DNA from: Chytriomyces cf. hyalinus JEL632
Lineage: Eukaryota; Chytridiomycota; Chytridiomycetes; Chytridiales; Chytriomycetaceae
Assembly: GCA_025435555.1 (NCBI GenBank)
Contig: JAIWWG010000151.1
Coordinates: 1-52,959 of the forward strand
DNA length: 52,959 bases
Direction of reading: 5' to 3'
Shown: in pieces, positions 33,695 through 45,212 of the stretch
Numbering within the stretch: the first letter of the stretch is position 1
Layout: each line of letters opens with the position of its first letter
Made by a program: the position numbers and the translations under genes
The notes under the pieces: generated by a model
What the model was told of the DNA's origin: nothing
Database searches by the model: none
What the model saw: only the letters and a program-made list of their open reading frames with translations

Positions 33695-33769
33695 CGTCCG
33701 GCGGAGCCGGACGGCCCTCCGCTCCGCTCCGACGCTCCGCTTTAGCCGCCGCCTCCGGCGGCGGCTAAA
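33695..33769. repeat. GC-rich double hairpin
   Basis: Two near-perfect inverted repeats sit 27 bases apart. The first has 8-base arms at 33695-33702 and 33706-33713 with loop GGA (CGTCCGGC/GCCGGACG). The second has 13-base arms at 33741-33753 and 33757-33769 with loop TCC (TTTAGCCGCCGCC and its complement). The spacer repeats CTCCG. The block is far richer in GC than its AT-rich surroundings (33578-34019), which hold nothing else recognisable. The design resembles the mobile double-hairpin elements known from chytrid and blastoclad mitochondrial DNA; a nuclear copy would be unusual. Confidence 0.75.
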
Positions 33770-34019
33770 ATTCCGCAGCACGCTTTGAAAATAAACTAAA
33801 ACAACACTCTCTGATGAGAATCAGAAACAAAGTAGCATCAGAAACAGATTCAATTTATAAACAAATGGAATCAGAAGCGTGATGGCATTTCATGTCAGCG
33901 TAATCTGTAATGGGATGGGTGCTGCTGTGCCAGTTTGGGTGGGGTGAATAGCGTGACTGCACAAGTAGAGGCAAGCGCACCAAGGAAAAGAAACTTGTGT
34001 TGAATCGTGCTTTATTAAA

Positions 34020-37000
34020 CTATTTTTTTTTGAAATTGCGTTCAATAAACATGTTCATACTTGCGTTTGATAGCATATTTCCATTGCTCACAGATCTTGT
34101 TGACTTTTCGGTGGCTGCAGATTTTTTCAAACAGTCTTTGGTGGTCCCATTGCATTTGAATGTACGTTGAGGAATCAGGTTGCACATGCTGCAAACCTTG
34201 CTGCAGCTTGTATTCAAACCCTTGCAGGCTTTCTTTTTTCCTTTGCATGACGCGCAAGACTTCGATGAATCAGCTGCAATTTCGCCTTCAAGTAAAATTG
34301 ATTTTTCCGTTGGCTGCGGCACAACTGAAGCATTGACTGGCAGATTTGAAGCTGCTTTTGATGATTGACATTGAAGTACAGATTCCACTGGAGAGGCAGC
34401 AACAAATGGAGAATCAAGTGCATTGGAAGGAACTGTTGGCTGCGTAATCTGGGGATTTGGCTGTGTGATCTGGGCACTTGGCTGCGTGACCTCGGTACTT
34501 GGCTGCGTGATCTCGGTACTTGGCTGCGTGATCTCGGTACTTGGCTGCGTGATCTCGGTACTTGGCTGAGTGATCTTGGTACTTGGCTGTGCAATCTGGA
34601 CACTCATGGCAGTGAAAGATGGTTGCTGTGCTGCACTGGATCTTGCAGAAATTCTCTGACTCCAACGTCCATGTGCCAAAGCAATTGAATTCTTGGTCAA
34701 TTGACCAATCCGGGAGTCAAGTGTTGCACCATATGCTTTAACAGCGTCCCAATCCTTTCTCCTCCCAGTAGGGTATGTTTCGCAAATAAATTTGATGATC
34801 AGAAATTGATGGGCTGTCAATATGTCCTTTGCCTCAAACTTCTGCATGGCCATCTGATAGTTTGAAGAAGTATTTGATACTTGCATTTGGTTGGTTTCAA
34901 TATGAAGTGATGTCCCAAATTCCACATGCCTTGGCTGTTGTGATGCAGAACCCAGAGTGGCATGTTCATCCATTTCAAAAGTACTGTTGGCAAAATCCAG
35001 AGTTTCTGCTTCCATCATTTCAAGGAAGCTCAGAGAGGAAGTCGAAAACGTATTCATAACTGGTCCTGTCTCACTTCCAGCCAGCCCACTGTCAGTTAAA
35101 CTTCCGCTGGCAAGCTCAACCAAGTCTCCAACATCAGAATTGAGCCTTGGTCGCTTATTATTGTGACGCCAGATTCTTGTCACCTCATTGTTCCAATTTT
35201 TCGAAAGAAGCTCTGAATCACGTGCATAAACATCATCCATTGTCTGTGACGCAAATGCAAAAACTTCAATGAATCGTTTCACTCTGCTGTCTGGCAGGCA
35301 CCCAAGAACTGGTACTAAAAGTCTGACTAATGATTTTTCAGTCTCGGTGAATGGATTCTTTGATGTTTTTGGTTTTGAAAATGCAAACAACGGTTCAGAT
35401 CGAGTTGGCCAGCTTGTAGCATCATCCATGGAGAGATTTCGATCCAATACTTGCTGAAATGACTTGCACTTGCAGTCTGAAACTTTGAGCTGAGTGACAG
35501 CTTCATTGAAGAGAATTGTTGCCACCAGCTTATTTGCCTTCCATGAATAGTCAGTTGATTTCATTTCGTGTGCTATTTGATAATAAAGTCCCATTTCATG
35601 AATATTCCATTGCACATGACTTGATGGATGCTCAAAGTGAGTTCGCTGGCTGAAGAGGTTCAGTGGCAGTTTCACAACCTTTCGAGAGTGGTGCAGCAAA
35701 AATGATCGCATGGTGTTCCTTGCATCAGCTTCTTTCAATGCAGAGACTGCTGCTTCAGTATTCAGCTGCAGAGAAGCACCAAAGAATTTGTGCCATTTTC
35801 CAAGATTTTCCTTGGAAGGTGAGGCCTCTGTCTGGGAGGAACTGGTTTGACCATCGAGCGGTGGAAATCGAGACATCAAATCTAAAGCAAATTCCGTTTG
35901 TGGTGTGGATGACAAAATGCCATGGCCATCCAGAGCTGCTGCCATAACTTCCAAGATATCTGCTCTGCCGAGGTTGGGAATCCGACCAAACTTTATTCCT
36001 TGACGCAGAACGCACTATAAAGATAGATTAATTCAATAAAAAGTAACCATGAGACAAGCAGCTTACCTCTCCCAGAAAGATATCAAGATTCATCAATCCA
36101 ACCTCCTCTGACATCCACCTTTTCCCCATAGAGCTTAATTCACTGTGAATCCCTTCCAACAGACTTGACTCGATATCACTCCGTTCAATGCCGTTTTCAA
36201 TGTAAACATTGCAAAGGTTTGACTCACTGTCTGCATTGTCAATGGGCACCAAATCACCGACCCAAATCTGGAACAATGTATTGAGTGTTGAATTCTCCCA
36301 TTTTACTTGGGAGCAGCTAATTTGATTATGATCCACGCTATCGAAAATCTTCTTCACTGCATGATACATTTCATGGCGGTTGCGCAGGACTCGTTTTTGG
36401 TTGTAGAATGCTTGCCTTAAGTCCTTCTGAAACTGCTTGCGATAGGGCATGGCAAGCTTCAACGTTGCGCGCATCATGAGATGAACAGGATCTTGGGTCA
36501 TACGAGTTCTGGTGTCACTGTTAGTCAGGTACACATGTATGTTACTCAACTAATAGTACCTCTTATCAACAGCAGCCACTGCTGCCCTAAATGCATTTGC
36601 ATTGTCACCGCACACCATTCGATCTTGTAATGCATCAAGTGGAGGAAATGCAAGGGCACTTGAATTGTATTGCTCCTTAAAAGCACGGAACATTGGGGCA
36701 ACCACGTCTGCATTACTAGCATCTGGTCCCTCACTGTATTCTGCATTTTCTTCACCACCATCACCATCATCATCACTCTCCTCTCTTCCATCAGTGTCTG
36801 ATCCAGAATCGCATTCTTGATCTTGGCTGATTTCATTGCTTGGATTTTCCAACAAGAGAGGCTGACCAGAACCATCAAGACTATCATTAAATACTGCTGC
36901 TCCATTATGCTGTTGATTGCATTCACCAGCTGAATGTAGATTTGTTCGCCATGGATTCACGTTGTGAGCATAGATGTCCCGCAAGGAATTGATCAACATC

Positions 37001-37409
37001 TTTTTGTTTTCAGACTCAGCAAAAACGCGCATTAGTGGCTGCCCAATCTCATTTGTGAACAGCACCAGGATTTTCCCTCCCTTGCGCCGCACGTATCTTC
37101 TTTCAATATCATCCCATGTTCGCAAACGTTTGTTGTACTTCAAAGATCCATCAAGTACAATTCGACGGCGACATTCCACATATTTCATCTTGGCGAGCAT
37201 GAACATCCAGGGCGGATGCACCGATAAAGCTTTCTTGGGCCAGGTTCAAACTGCTCTGGAGCAAAGATGAGATACGGCTTGTCGAACAGGGCTGACGCTG
37301 TGCGCAGGGATTGTTGTTCCTCTGGGTACTGGATCTTGAACTGGGCAGGCTGCTTTTGCGAAGTCCATTTCTTGTACTCGGTGTTCTCCCAGCTGGCTCC
37401 TTCAGACAT
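34020..37409 (-). CDS. Unidentified transposase-like protein with C-terminal Cys cluster
   Basis: Probable start at 37409. Blocks: 37409 to ~37205 (KPYLIFAPEQ, KLYRCIRPGCSCSP), a one-base frame break near 37200, then KMKYVECRRRIVLDGSLKYN, RTWDDIERRYVRRKGG and ILVLFTNEIG, an acidic stretch and CGDNANAFRAAV to ~36568. A GT-AG intron joins to TRMTQDPVHLMMRA (~36515-36066), and a second joins to CVLRQGIKFGRIPNLG (~36015) and the long last exon ending 34020. The CGDN...TQDPVHLMMR pattern (Asp, then Asp-x-x-His ~25 residues later) recalls RNase H-fold transposases of MULE or KDZ style. That is inference. The C-terminus has an ITQPSTE repeat and a Cys-rich end (CASCKGKKKACKG, CSKVCSMC). No terminal inverted repeats were found. 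Confidence 0.55.
34437..34602. repeat. 21-bp coding minisatellite (ITQPSTE)
   Basis: About seven to eight tandem copies of a 21-base unit (GGCTGCGTGATCTCGGTACT plus one base on the + strand). The central copies are identical and the outer ones degenerate. They encode the 7-residue unit ITQPSTE on the minus strand inside the transposase-like gene. The frame is kept. Confidence 0.9.
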
Positions 37410-37606
37410 TCGCGCGCAGTGTTTTCGATTCGTTTTCGCGCGCAGTTGTTTTCGATTCGTTTATTTGATTTTGTTTTGTTTACTTCCATTCGGCCCGCCT
37501 GTTTCATTCATCACGTGCCGGCCGACAAAAAAAAACGTGGAATTTTTCGAATCCGACAAAAGTGAATTAAGTTGAATCATTCAACTGAAGTCGGCCGACA
37601 AAGGAC
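37410..37606. other. Upstream region of the transposase-like gene
   Basis: Two adjacent near-identical 25-base words (each CGCGCGCAGT(T)GTTTTCGATTCGTTT) lie at about 37410-37461, directly before the start codon. GGCCGACAAA occurs twice (about 37521 and 37593). These could be binding sites or subterminal repeats of a mobile element. No inverted terminal repeat was found. Confidence 0.45.
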
Positions 37607-37618
37607 GGCATCCTTCAT

Positions 37619-37621
<3 letters not shown>

Positions 37622-37703
<82 letters not shown>
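37622..37703. repeat. (CT)n microsatellite, 82 bases
   Basis: Pure CT repeat, flanked on both sides by the same 19-base word GCATCCTTCATTCATCTCT (starting ~37608 and ~37707). The right-hand copy leads into a second, short CT run. Confidence 0.95.
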
Positions 37704-37706
<3 letters not shown>

Positions 37707-37833
37707 GCATCCTTCATTCATCTCTCTCTCTTCTGCACTTCACTTTCTTCCCGACATCCCATTACTGCCCAACGTCTCCTTCAACGAATAACGAAACGCT
37801 TTGGCGATAACTCAGAGATTGAATTTATTTGAA

Positions 37834-37854
37834 GGGGGGGGGGGGGGGGGGGGG
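37834..37854. repeat. 21-base G homopolymer
   Basis: Uninterrupted G run on the + strand, 130 bases from the CT microsatellite and just before CRN relic 3. Confidence 0.95.
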
Positions 37855-37959
37855 TGACATATACCGTCAGCAACATTTTATCGGACTATTGAAAGACAGA
37901 AGTCTTTATTTTATATGAGTCTGGAACTTGTGTTTGGTCTTTGAGGATACTCTGTTCGT

Positions 37960-38120
37960 GTCCGAGAGTGGGGAGTGCCCAGAGAGCGGCACATTGACGA
38001 TTGTCTGGATTCTGATGTGACTCCCTGCTTAAAAGCTACTGGGACTCCAGAAATAAGAAAGTCGCTGATCTTCATCTACTATTCTTGATGAAGTACCAGA
38101 GAATACGTTCAATTTCTTTG
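37960..38120 (+). pseudogene. Crinkler (CRN) relic 3, heavily decayed
   Basis: The DNA near 37981-38035 aligns by eye with relic 2 at ~32121-32180 (AGCGGC...ATTG.CGATTG.CTGGA.TCTGAT). The next part, ACTGGGACTCCAGAAATAAGAAAGTCG, matches the Walker A coding region of relic 2 (ACTGGCACTCCAGGAATCGG...). The glycines and frame are lost, and the DNA between the two blocks has been deleted. No N-domain was found. Confidence 0.6.
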
Positions 38121-38315
38121 AACAAAGATCAGTTTTCGATCATCAAGTTAAGCAGTTTGGACCAGGACGGTGGTTGCGTTGTTCAATTGACGCAGTTAAA
38201 AAGCCTGGTCAGGGCAATTTGAGGACCAAGGTCCTGTCAACATTTGTTTATTCCTTCCGGAAGAACATTTTCAAACCGCAGCGAAATTAAACCAACTCCA
38301 ATCGAAACAACTCCA

Positions 38316-40721
38316 TTACAATTCCCTTCCCATTTTCTTGTCAAATCTAAAAGAAAAGAGAAAATACGTGTAAAATGGATGAGCGTCATTTATACTTCGC
38401 ACCACAAAAAGGGTAACAAAAATTCAACAAACCTGCAGATTGGATTCTTTTGAACCATGTCAATGTTCACCTTGTGCCCCAGCAATTCACGAATATCGTC
38501 GTATCCATACTTGATCATTGTAGGCCGCTCCAATCCCAAACCCCAAGCAATCACGCTCACGTCTTCGGGAAGACCCAGAGTGCGCAGCATTTCAGGGCGG
38601 AACATACCAGAGTTTCCGATTTCAACCCATTTGCCCAGACCTAAACAAATACCAGAGTCAGTCAGTGCCTTGAAACAGACTTCTGAAAAATGCATACCAT
38701 CATGCCATGAGAAAATTTCCATACTCGGCTCGGTGTATGGGTTAAAGGCTGGCTTGAACTTGATTCTTGGGATTCCCAACTTCTGGAAGAAGCTGTGCAA
38801 GACTCCAATCAAATCACCCAAAGTCAATCCACGGTCGGCAACGACTCCTTCAAGCTGATGGAATTCAGCCAAATGTGTCGCGTCCGTAGTTTCGTTACGG
38901 AAAACGCGATCGATGGAAAAGTATTTGACAGGTTTGAATTCTTTCTGTGGGCGCAATTTTTTTCAGTTCAAAAGTTTTCAGAATCCAATTCACTGATATT
39001 AGAAAACGCGCTCAAACCTCTTGTGCAAGCTTGTACAGCATATTTGAACTGATGGCAGTCGTGTGTGTGCGCAAAATCAACTTCTCTGCCTCTTCTTTCT
39101 TCCAGTCGTATCCGTATCTATCGCAAGAATGAAAGATCAGTCGTCATATCGCATCAAAAGCAAAGATAGAGGACTGTACCCGATACTGCCGTATCCTCCC
39201 ACAGAATGAACCTTCTTAACCCTCTCCATGTAATCCTTGGGGAACTTGTCATCCGTGGCAGGGTCTTTCAAGAAGAATGTGTCGTGTGCGTCACGAGCAG
39301 GGTGCTGCTGCGGCTGGAAGAGAGCATCAAAGTTCCAGAAGGAACTGTCGACAAACTTGTTGGTTGGCATTTCCGAAAATCTAACCCATGAAGCTGTTAA
39401 TGCCAAAAACTCACAAGGGCTGAAATGTTTCCAAGTTCTTACCCGAGTTCCAAAAAGATTTGTCTGAATTCTTCGCGAACTTTCATGAGAGGGTGCAGGT
39501 ATCCTCCGCGTGGAGCGACACCAGTGACACCTGGTGCAAAGTTGTATTTTTTGAACTGCACTTTCTTCCAGTCGCCGCTGTATATTGGTTGGGAAATGGT
39601 TCAGAATCTCACGTTTAAAATGCATCGCATAGCCTTTTCAGTTTACCTCTGAATCATTTCCTGGGTAATATCCGTCTCTTCTTTTTCGATCGTTGTTGTG
39701 AACTTGGATCCTTTGCTTACACTGTAAGAAGATGTCTTCCTGGATGGCAAAATACAATCCGCGTAATCAGCCATCCATTTCGTAAACGCGCAGAAATGAA
39801 AAAAGGGCCCAACTTTTTGTCCACAAGCTTCCGTTTTTTGTAATCTGCCATAACCTTGTCAGCAAGCACGTTTCCGTTGCGAATGCTGAGCAAGTCCTTT
39901 TGAGTGTTGTCGCTGACAGAGGTTACAGCACGTGCAAGACCGGCAGCGCTTTTTTTGATCCACTTGTTCTTGAAGGCAGCGCCCTGACCAAACTTGTAGC
40001 TGTCTCCAACGATTTTCTGAAAGCAAGAAAATATGATAGAGAGCTGATGTGAGTAAAACGAATGCTTGTTTTCGAATGATTGAAGCTGGTTTCGATGATT
40101 CGTTCACATTCGAGGAAAAAGTGAAGATTGTCCCCCGTGCACATTGCATTGCAACTTCATGATGATGTGCTCCCTCTGACGACATCTTAAATCCGCTTTC
40201 GATACGATACGATACGGCATCATGCACACGGTACATTGCATCCCAGCTTTGATCCATCCGATTTCGCAAGCCCGTGAATCATCTTGAGCCAAGAGTGAAT
40301 TGGAGTCTATTGCACCTGCAACGCTGGGATAGAAATGCCTTCGTCTCCTTCTGGAATGGCGTTGAATACTTTGACTTCGGGGGATCCTTCATCGGCAATC
40401 CCTGCGCCCTCCTCAGTAAGGACCCAGTGTTCGACCTCAAGGATGGTGAAAGCAACGACCTAGATGAGTGCGAGATTACGATGCAGTAATCATCTGGTCA
40501 ATAAGCGAGTACACATGCATGGATGCACGCAATGACGTGGTGTAAAATATATGTGATTCGCAAACCTCTCTCGAGGTCAACCCGTTCAACACGCCCAGCA
40601 ACGCAGATTGGTCGACAAGGTTCCCGTTAAAGAGAAGCTGTGCTGAGTCTTCGATTGCGCCTTCGGTGTCGAGAGTGGAGAGAACAAGTTGTTGGATGTC
40701 GGCCGAGTTTGTTGTTGCCAT
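38316..40721 (-). CDS. FRS2: Cytosolic phenylalanyl-tRNA synthetase alpha subunit
   Basis: Catalytic subunit of the alpha2-beta2 PheRS that charges tRNA-Phe in the cytosol. Start at 40721 ([17 protein letters not shown]) with N-terminal winged-helix regions. Exon 2 (~40459-40316) gives [20 protein letters not shown], exon 3 (~40018-39800) [16 protein letters not shown], then class II motifs: [35 protein letters not shown] and GGYGSIGY, then [21 protein letters not shown] (motif 2), [14 protein letters not shown], and [13 protein letters not shown] (motif 3). The last exon (from ~38369) ends FDKKMGREL after NPICR, with stop 38318-38316. The catalytic blocks look intact. At least seven exons. 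Confidence 0.94.
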
Positions 40722-40948
40722 TTTAGCACTCTTTTCTGAGTGTTGTTGTTGGTGCTGGATCGTGTCGGCACCGGCACTGCGCTTGGGCACCCAGTGCCAC
40801 TGCTCCCAGGTATGCGTGGCGTCCATCGAGAGTATGCCCCGATTTTAATGTTATTATCTCTTGTGCGCCCCTGCCTCATCCAACTGAAATTGCACTTTTA
40901 TTCTTGCCGTCACCAAAAAGGACGACAGTGAACGGGCCAACAGAGGCA

Positions 40949-42335
<1,387 letters not shown>

Positions 42336-42525
42336 TTTCTTTCTTTTTTTCCCGCCGGAAACGACCTTAAAATTTACTGGACATATTTAAATAAATATTA
42401 TTTTATAAATCACCTAGGGCACACTTAATAAACCGAAAACTGTCGGTTACAAATAAATACGAACAACCGAAACCTGTCCATGACAATATGTTTCAGAAAC
42501 CCTAACACAATAAACGTGAGAAACA

Positions 42526-43428
42526 ATGCGATGGAAGAAACTGCGAGGGGGAACACGCGGCGTTCGAGGCATATCAGCCGAAATGCGGTCTGCTTTCGAA
42601 AGCGTCCATGCTGCAGCTATCAACGAAGCACGCGAAGCAGGGAGTCTACCCACTGCGACAATTCAGCGGGGGAAACGTCGACACGGCAGTGGTGGACATC
42701 AGCAGGCCCAAGCAGTGGGGTCGAGCAGTGGCAATGACTGGGATGAGGGCTTCGAAGACTTCAATGATGGCGCAGGTGACGGCATATATAACCAAGACTT
42801 TGAGACTGGAAACAATGTGGACGACGAGTTTGATGAGGAAGTGGCTTTCGATGAATCAAACAATACGAGCACTGCCTTCGACGCCTACACGAAAAGCTTG
42901 AGCAAGCAAGTCAAGGTTGAAAGGAAGACCTGGGCCGCTGGAAGGAAACAGCGGGCACATGCATGGGAAAGCAACCCTTCGGAAAATGTCTTGAGCGTGA
43001 TGGAGGCAAACTGGCCTAGCGTCGAGGGAAAACCATGTGGAGTCCGTTCTTGCTCGAATCCCGCTTCCATCGCGTGCAAAACTTGCCGCTTGCAATGCCA
43101 GCCTTGCCAATTCTGCGAGCAGCATGCCATTCTCACGCACAATCAACCGGCAGGCCACATATTCAGCAACTCTCATGGTGATCGTTGGACATTTCCTTCT
43201 ATGCGAATCTTGACTTGCCAATGCACACCTACTGTGGACTCAAAAACAATACCAATAAAACTGCATTCTCTTCATGGAGTCGATAATGTCGAAATTATTA
43301 CGTGCAGCTTGCACAGTTATGCCTCGATCTTATGCCGTGCTGGCTATTTCCCTTCTGCTCCCATCAAACCAGGTATGCCTCTTGTTGAATATCAGTCTCA
43401 AGTGATGGAGCACTGTTTACTTCAATAA
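42526..43428 (+). CDS. KDZ-transposase-type cysteine-cluster protein, orphan N-terminal module
   Basis: One uninterrupted frame of 300 residues. The first half is basic then acidic. The second half has a Cys/His cluster (CGVRSCSNPASIACKTC, LQCQPCQFCEQH, LTCQC) followed by a segment of the form ITCSLHSYASILCRAGYFPS, PIKPGMPLVEY. In fungal KDZ (Kyakuja-Dileera-Zisupton) transposases, Cys clusters followed by a C-x-C stretch, then a Leu-Phe-Pro-(A/S)-x-P-x-x-P block, stand before the catalytic domain. Here the reading frame stops 20-odd residues after that point, at 43428, with AATAAA just beyond. The catalytic part is absent. It may be a domesticated zinc-binding protein or a truncated transposon gene. 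Confidence 0.5.
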   Translation: MRWKKLRGGTRGVRGISAEMRSAFESVHAAAINEAREAGSLPTATIQRGKRRHGSGGHQQAQAVGSSSGNDWDEGFEDFNDGAGDGIYNQDFETGNNVDDEFDEEVAFDESNNTSTAFDAYTKSLSKQVKVERKTWAAGRKQRAHAWESNPSENVLSVMEANWPSVEGKPCGVRSCSNPASIACKTCRLQCQPCQFCEQHAILTHNQPAGHIFSNSHGDRWTFPSMRILTCQCTPTVDSKTIPIKLHSLHGVDNVEIITCSLHSYASILCRAGYFPSAPIKPGMPLVEYQSQVMEHCLLQ

Positions 43429-43705
43429 AGGTTAATTCTCCCGGATTCATCTCTTATTCTCTACTGCAGATAAAGAAGAGTCACGCACCTCACCATTCCA
43501 CCAACCTCAATACATATGGGCATGAATTATGACATTGAGTAAGGTAAACGTCTAGTAGATACTATAACAAGGAATGAATACACGAATACTCATATTCTAT
43601 AAAGGGTGCAGACTTGTAGATGATGATAGCTTATTCTACCACATGATTTCAACTATTCTTGCTCTGATCAAGCATAAACATGGTTGAAAGTAATTGTTTG
43701 GAATT
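43429..43705. other. Sequence between KDZ-type gene and retrotransposon
   Basis: Starts with AATAAAGG, the probable RNA end of the cysteine-cluster gene. It is AT-rich, with no gene or repeat recognised. Confidence 0.4.
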
Positions 43706-43914
43706 TGTGACGTAAAGAACCTTGATTCCAGAACCTTCCCTTTTTCTGACTTCCCCAATTCCTACGTGTCAATTCTCTTATCATTTATTTCCATCTATTT
43801 CTTCAATATTCCAAACTCTCAATATAAAAGCGACCTTCCACTGATCACAATAAAGCAGCCTATCCTGATCTGATATTCTTTGACCTCTCCGGAATCTGAG
43901 CCCATTCCGTAACA
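43706..43914 (+). repeat. 5' LTR of the Ty3-type element
   Basis: 209 bases, starting TGTGACGTAA and ending TTCCGTAACA. Contains TATAAAAGCG (~43824) and AATAAAGC (~43849), the expected promoter and RNA-end signals. As read it is identical to 48912-49120. Confidence 0.93.
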
Positions 43915-43916
43915 TT

Positions 43917-43931
43917 TGGTAGCATCGGAGC
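43917..43931 (+). other. Primer binding site, initiator-Met-tRNA type
   Basis: TGGTAGCATCGGAGC begins two bases after the LTR end. TGGTAGC is the complement of the ...GCTACCA end of fungal initiator tRNA-Met, the primer of Ty1 and Ty3. Confidence 0.7.
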
Positions 43932-43937
43932 GTTACC

Positions 43938-45212
43938 ATGTCTGACTTCCCAATGAACCAAGCCACTAGCCCAGCTGAATCCCAGCACACGACCACCCAA
44001 GAGCAACAACTCCAGCAGGTCCTACAAGCCTACAACCAGCTCCTTGAAACCAACCAGTATCTCGTCCAAGAACTCGAATCCTTGCGCCGTCAGCACACTA
44101 CTGTCCAGACAACCGTCCAGCCAACCGTCCAGACCACCGTCCAGCCGTCCACCACCGTTACTACCTCTGAACCAGTCAATCCTGCCACCGTTACCACACG
44201 TGCCATGCCAGATTTCAAGATGCCATCTGTCAGAGCTATCATCTTCTCAGGTTCAGTGAAGAACAAGCCTGCCCACGAGCTTCAGAACTACCTAGACGAC
44301 TACCTTGACCGATCCCTCGAAATCTGCCAGCTCTACAGCTTTGCACCATCTCCAGCCACTCGAACTCACAATGGCCAACCAACGTACGTTCAATTCACTG
44401 CCTCAGGACTCACTGAACACGCTCGTATCCTTTGGCGTCGAATCCCCGAATCTGATCGAACCTCTATGACCTGGGAGCAATACAAGGATTGGATCCAGAC
44501 TACCTTTGGATCTCTACTCACCCTGACCCAAGCCATCGAAGCCATGGAGAAACTACAACAATCGAAATCTGCCATCCTGTACACTGCCCAATTCAACGAA
44601 CTTGTGTCCGCCATCTCAGCTTCAGGAGTCACGTATGACTCTCGACATCTTTGTGTTAAGTACCTCCAAGGCCTCAAGATCCACCTCAAGACCATGCCAG
44701 AACTCTTCAGAATCACCGACGACTTATCCAAGCTTCAACAGGAAGCTGAAAAGCTCGATGACCTCACGTTTCGACATGCCAAGAGGACCCAAAACACCAG
44801 CCAGCCCTTTCGGACCAACCAGACACCAGTCAAGAACCATGCCAGCACCCCATCGTTTCGAAACGTGTTTCCAACCATCGACGACCCAATGGACCTCTCT
44901 TACACGGAACAGTCTCAGCCTTTTCGATTGTTTCAACGCCTCACACCGCAGCAAAAGGACTTCTTTCGCTCCAAGGGTTGGTGCCTTTATTGCCAATCCA
45001 AGAAACACGACACCGACCATTGCCAGAAGCTCCAAGAACGTAACAGCCAGTCCCAGAACTCTGACGACGCCCAGTTTCGACCCAGCAACCAAGACCACCA
45101 AGCCTCTAAACGGTTCTCCAAATCTAAATCGAGAATCAACGTTACCACCCAAGTCGATTCCGAAGAAGAAGACGAGCCTACCGTCGATTCTAGCCCTGTC
45201 TTCCAGCAGTAA
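43938..45212 (+). CDS. Retrotransposon Gag
   Basis: 424 residues, intact. Gln-rich coiled-coil N-terminus (LQQVLQAYNQLLETNQYL), a Val-Gln-Thr-rich spacer, a capsid-like gag domain (LTEHARILWRRIPESD, MTWEQYKDWIQTTFGSLLT) and a zinc knuckle CLYCQSKKHDTDHC (CCHC). Packages the element RNA. The pol frame is +1 relative to gag, and the open frames overlap for ~600 bases, so Pol is presumably made by programmed +1 slippage, as in Ty3. Confidence 0.9.
   Translation: MSDFPMNQATSPAESQHTTTQEQQLQQVLQAYNQLLETNQYLVQELESLRRQHTTVQTTVQPTVQTTVQPSTTVTTSEPVNPATVTTRAMPDFKMPSVRAIIFSGSVKNKPAHELQNYLDDYLDRSLEICQLYSFAPSPATRTHNGQPTYVQFTASGLTEHARILWRRIPESDRTSMTWEQYKDWIQTTFGSLLTLTQAIEAMEKLQQSKSAILYTAQFNELVSAISASGVTYDSRHLCVKYLQGLKIHLKTMPELFRITDDLSKLQQEAEKLDDLTFRHAKRTQNTSQPFRTNQTPVKNHASTPSFRNVFPTIDDPMDLSYTEQSQPFRLFQRLTPQQKDFFRSKGWCLYCQSKKHDTDHCQKLQERNSQSQNSDDAQFRPSNQDHQASKRFSKSKSRINVTTQVDSEEEDEPTVDSSPVFQQ

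Noticed and set aside
33695-33769. Rho-independent-type terminator or tRNA arm
   Set aside because: Nuclear eukaryotic DNA, two hairpins without a T run, and no tRNA boxes nearby.
43429-43705. Continuation of the KDZ-type protein into a catalytic domain before the retrotransposon
   Set aside because: Stops in all frames and no recognisable motif. The same holds after the last LTR at 49656-49781.
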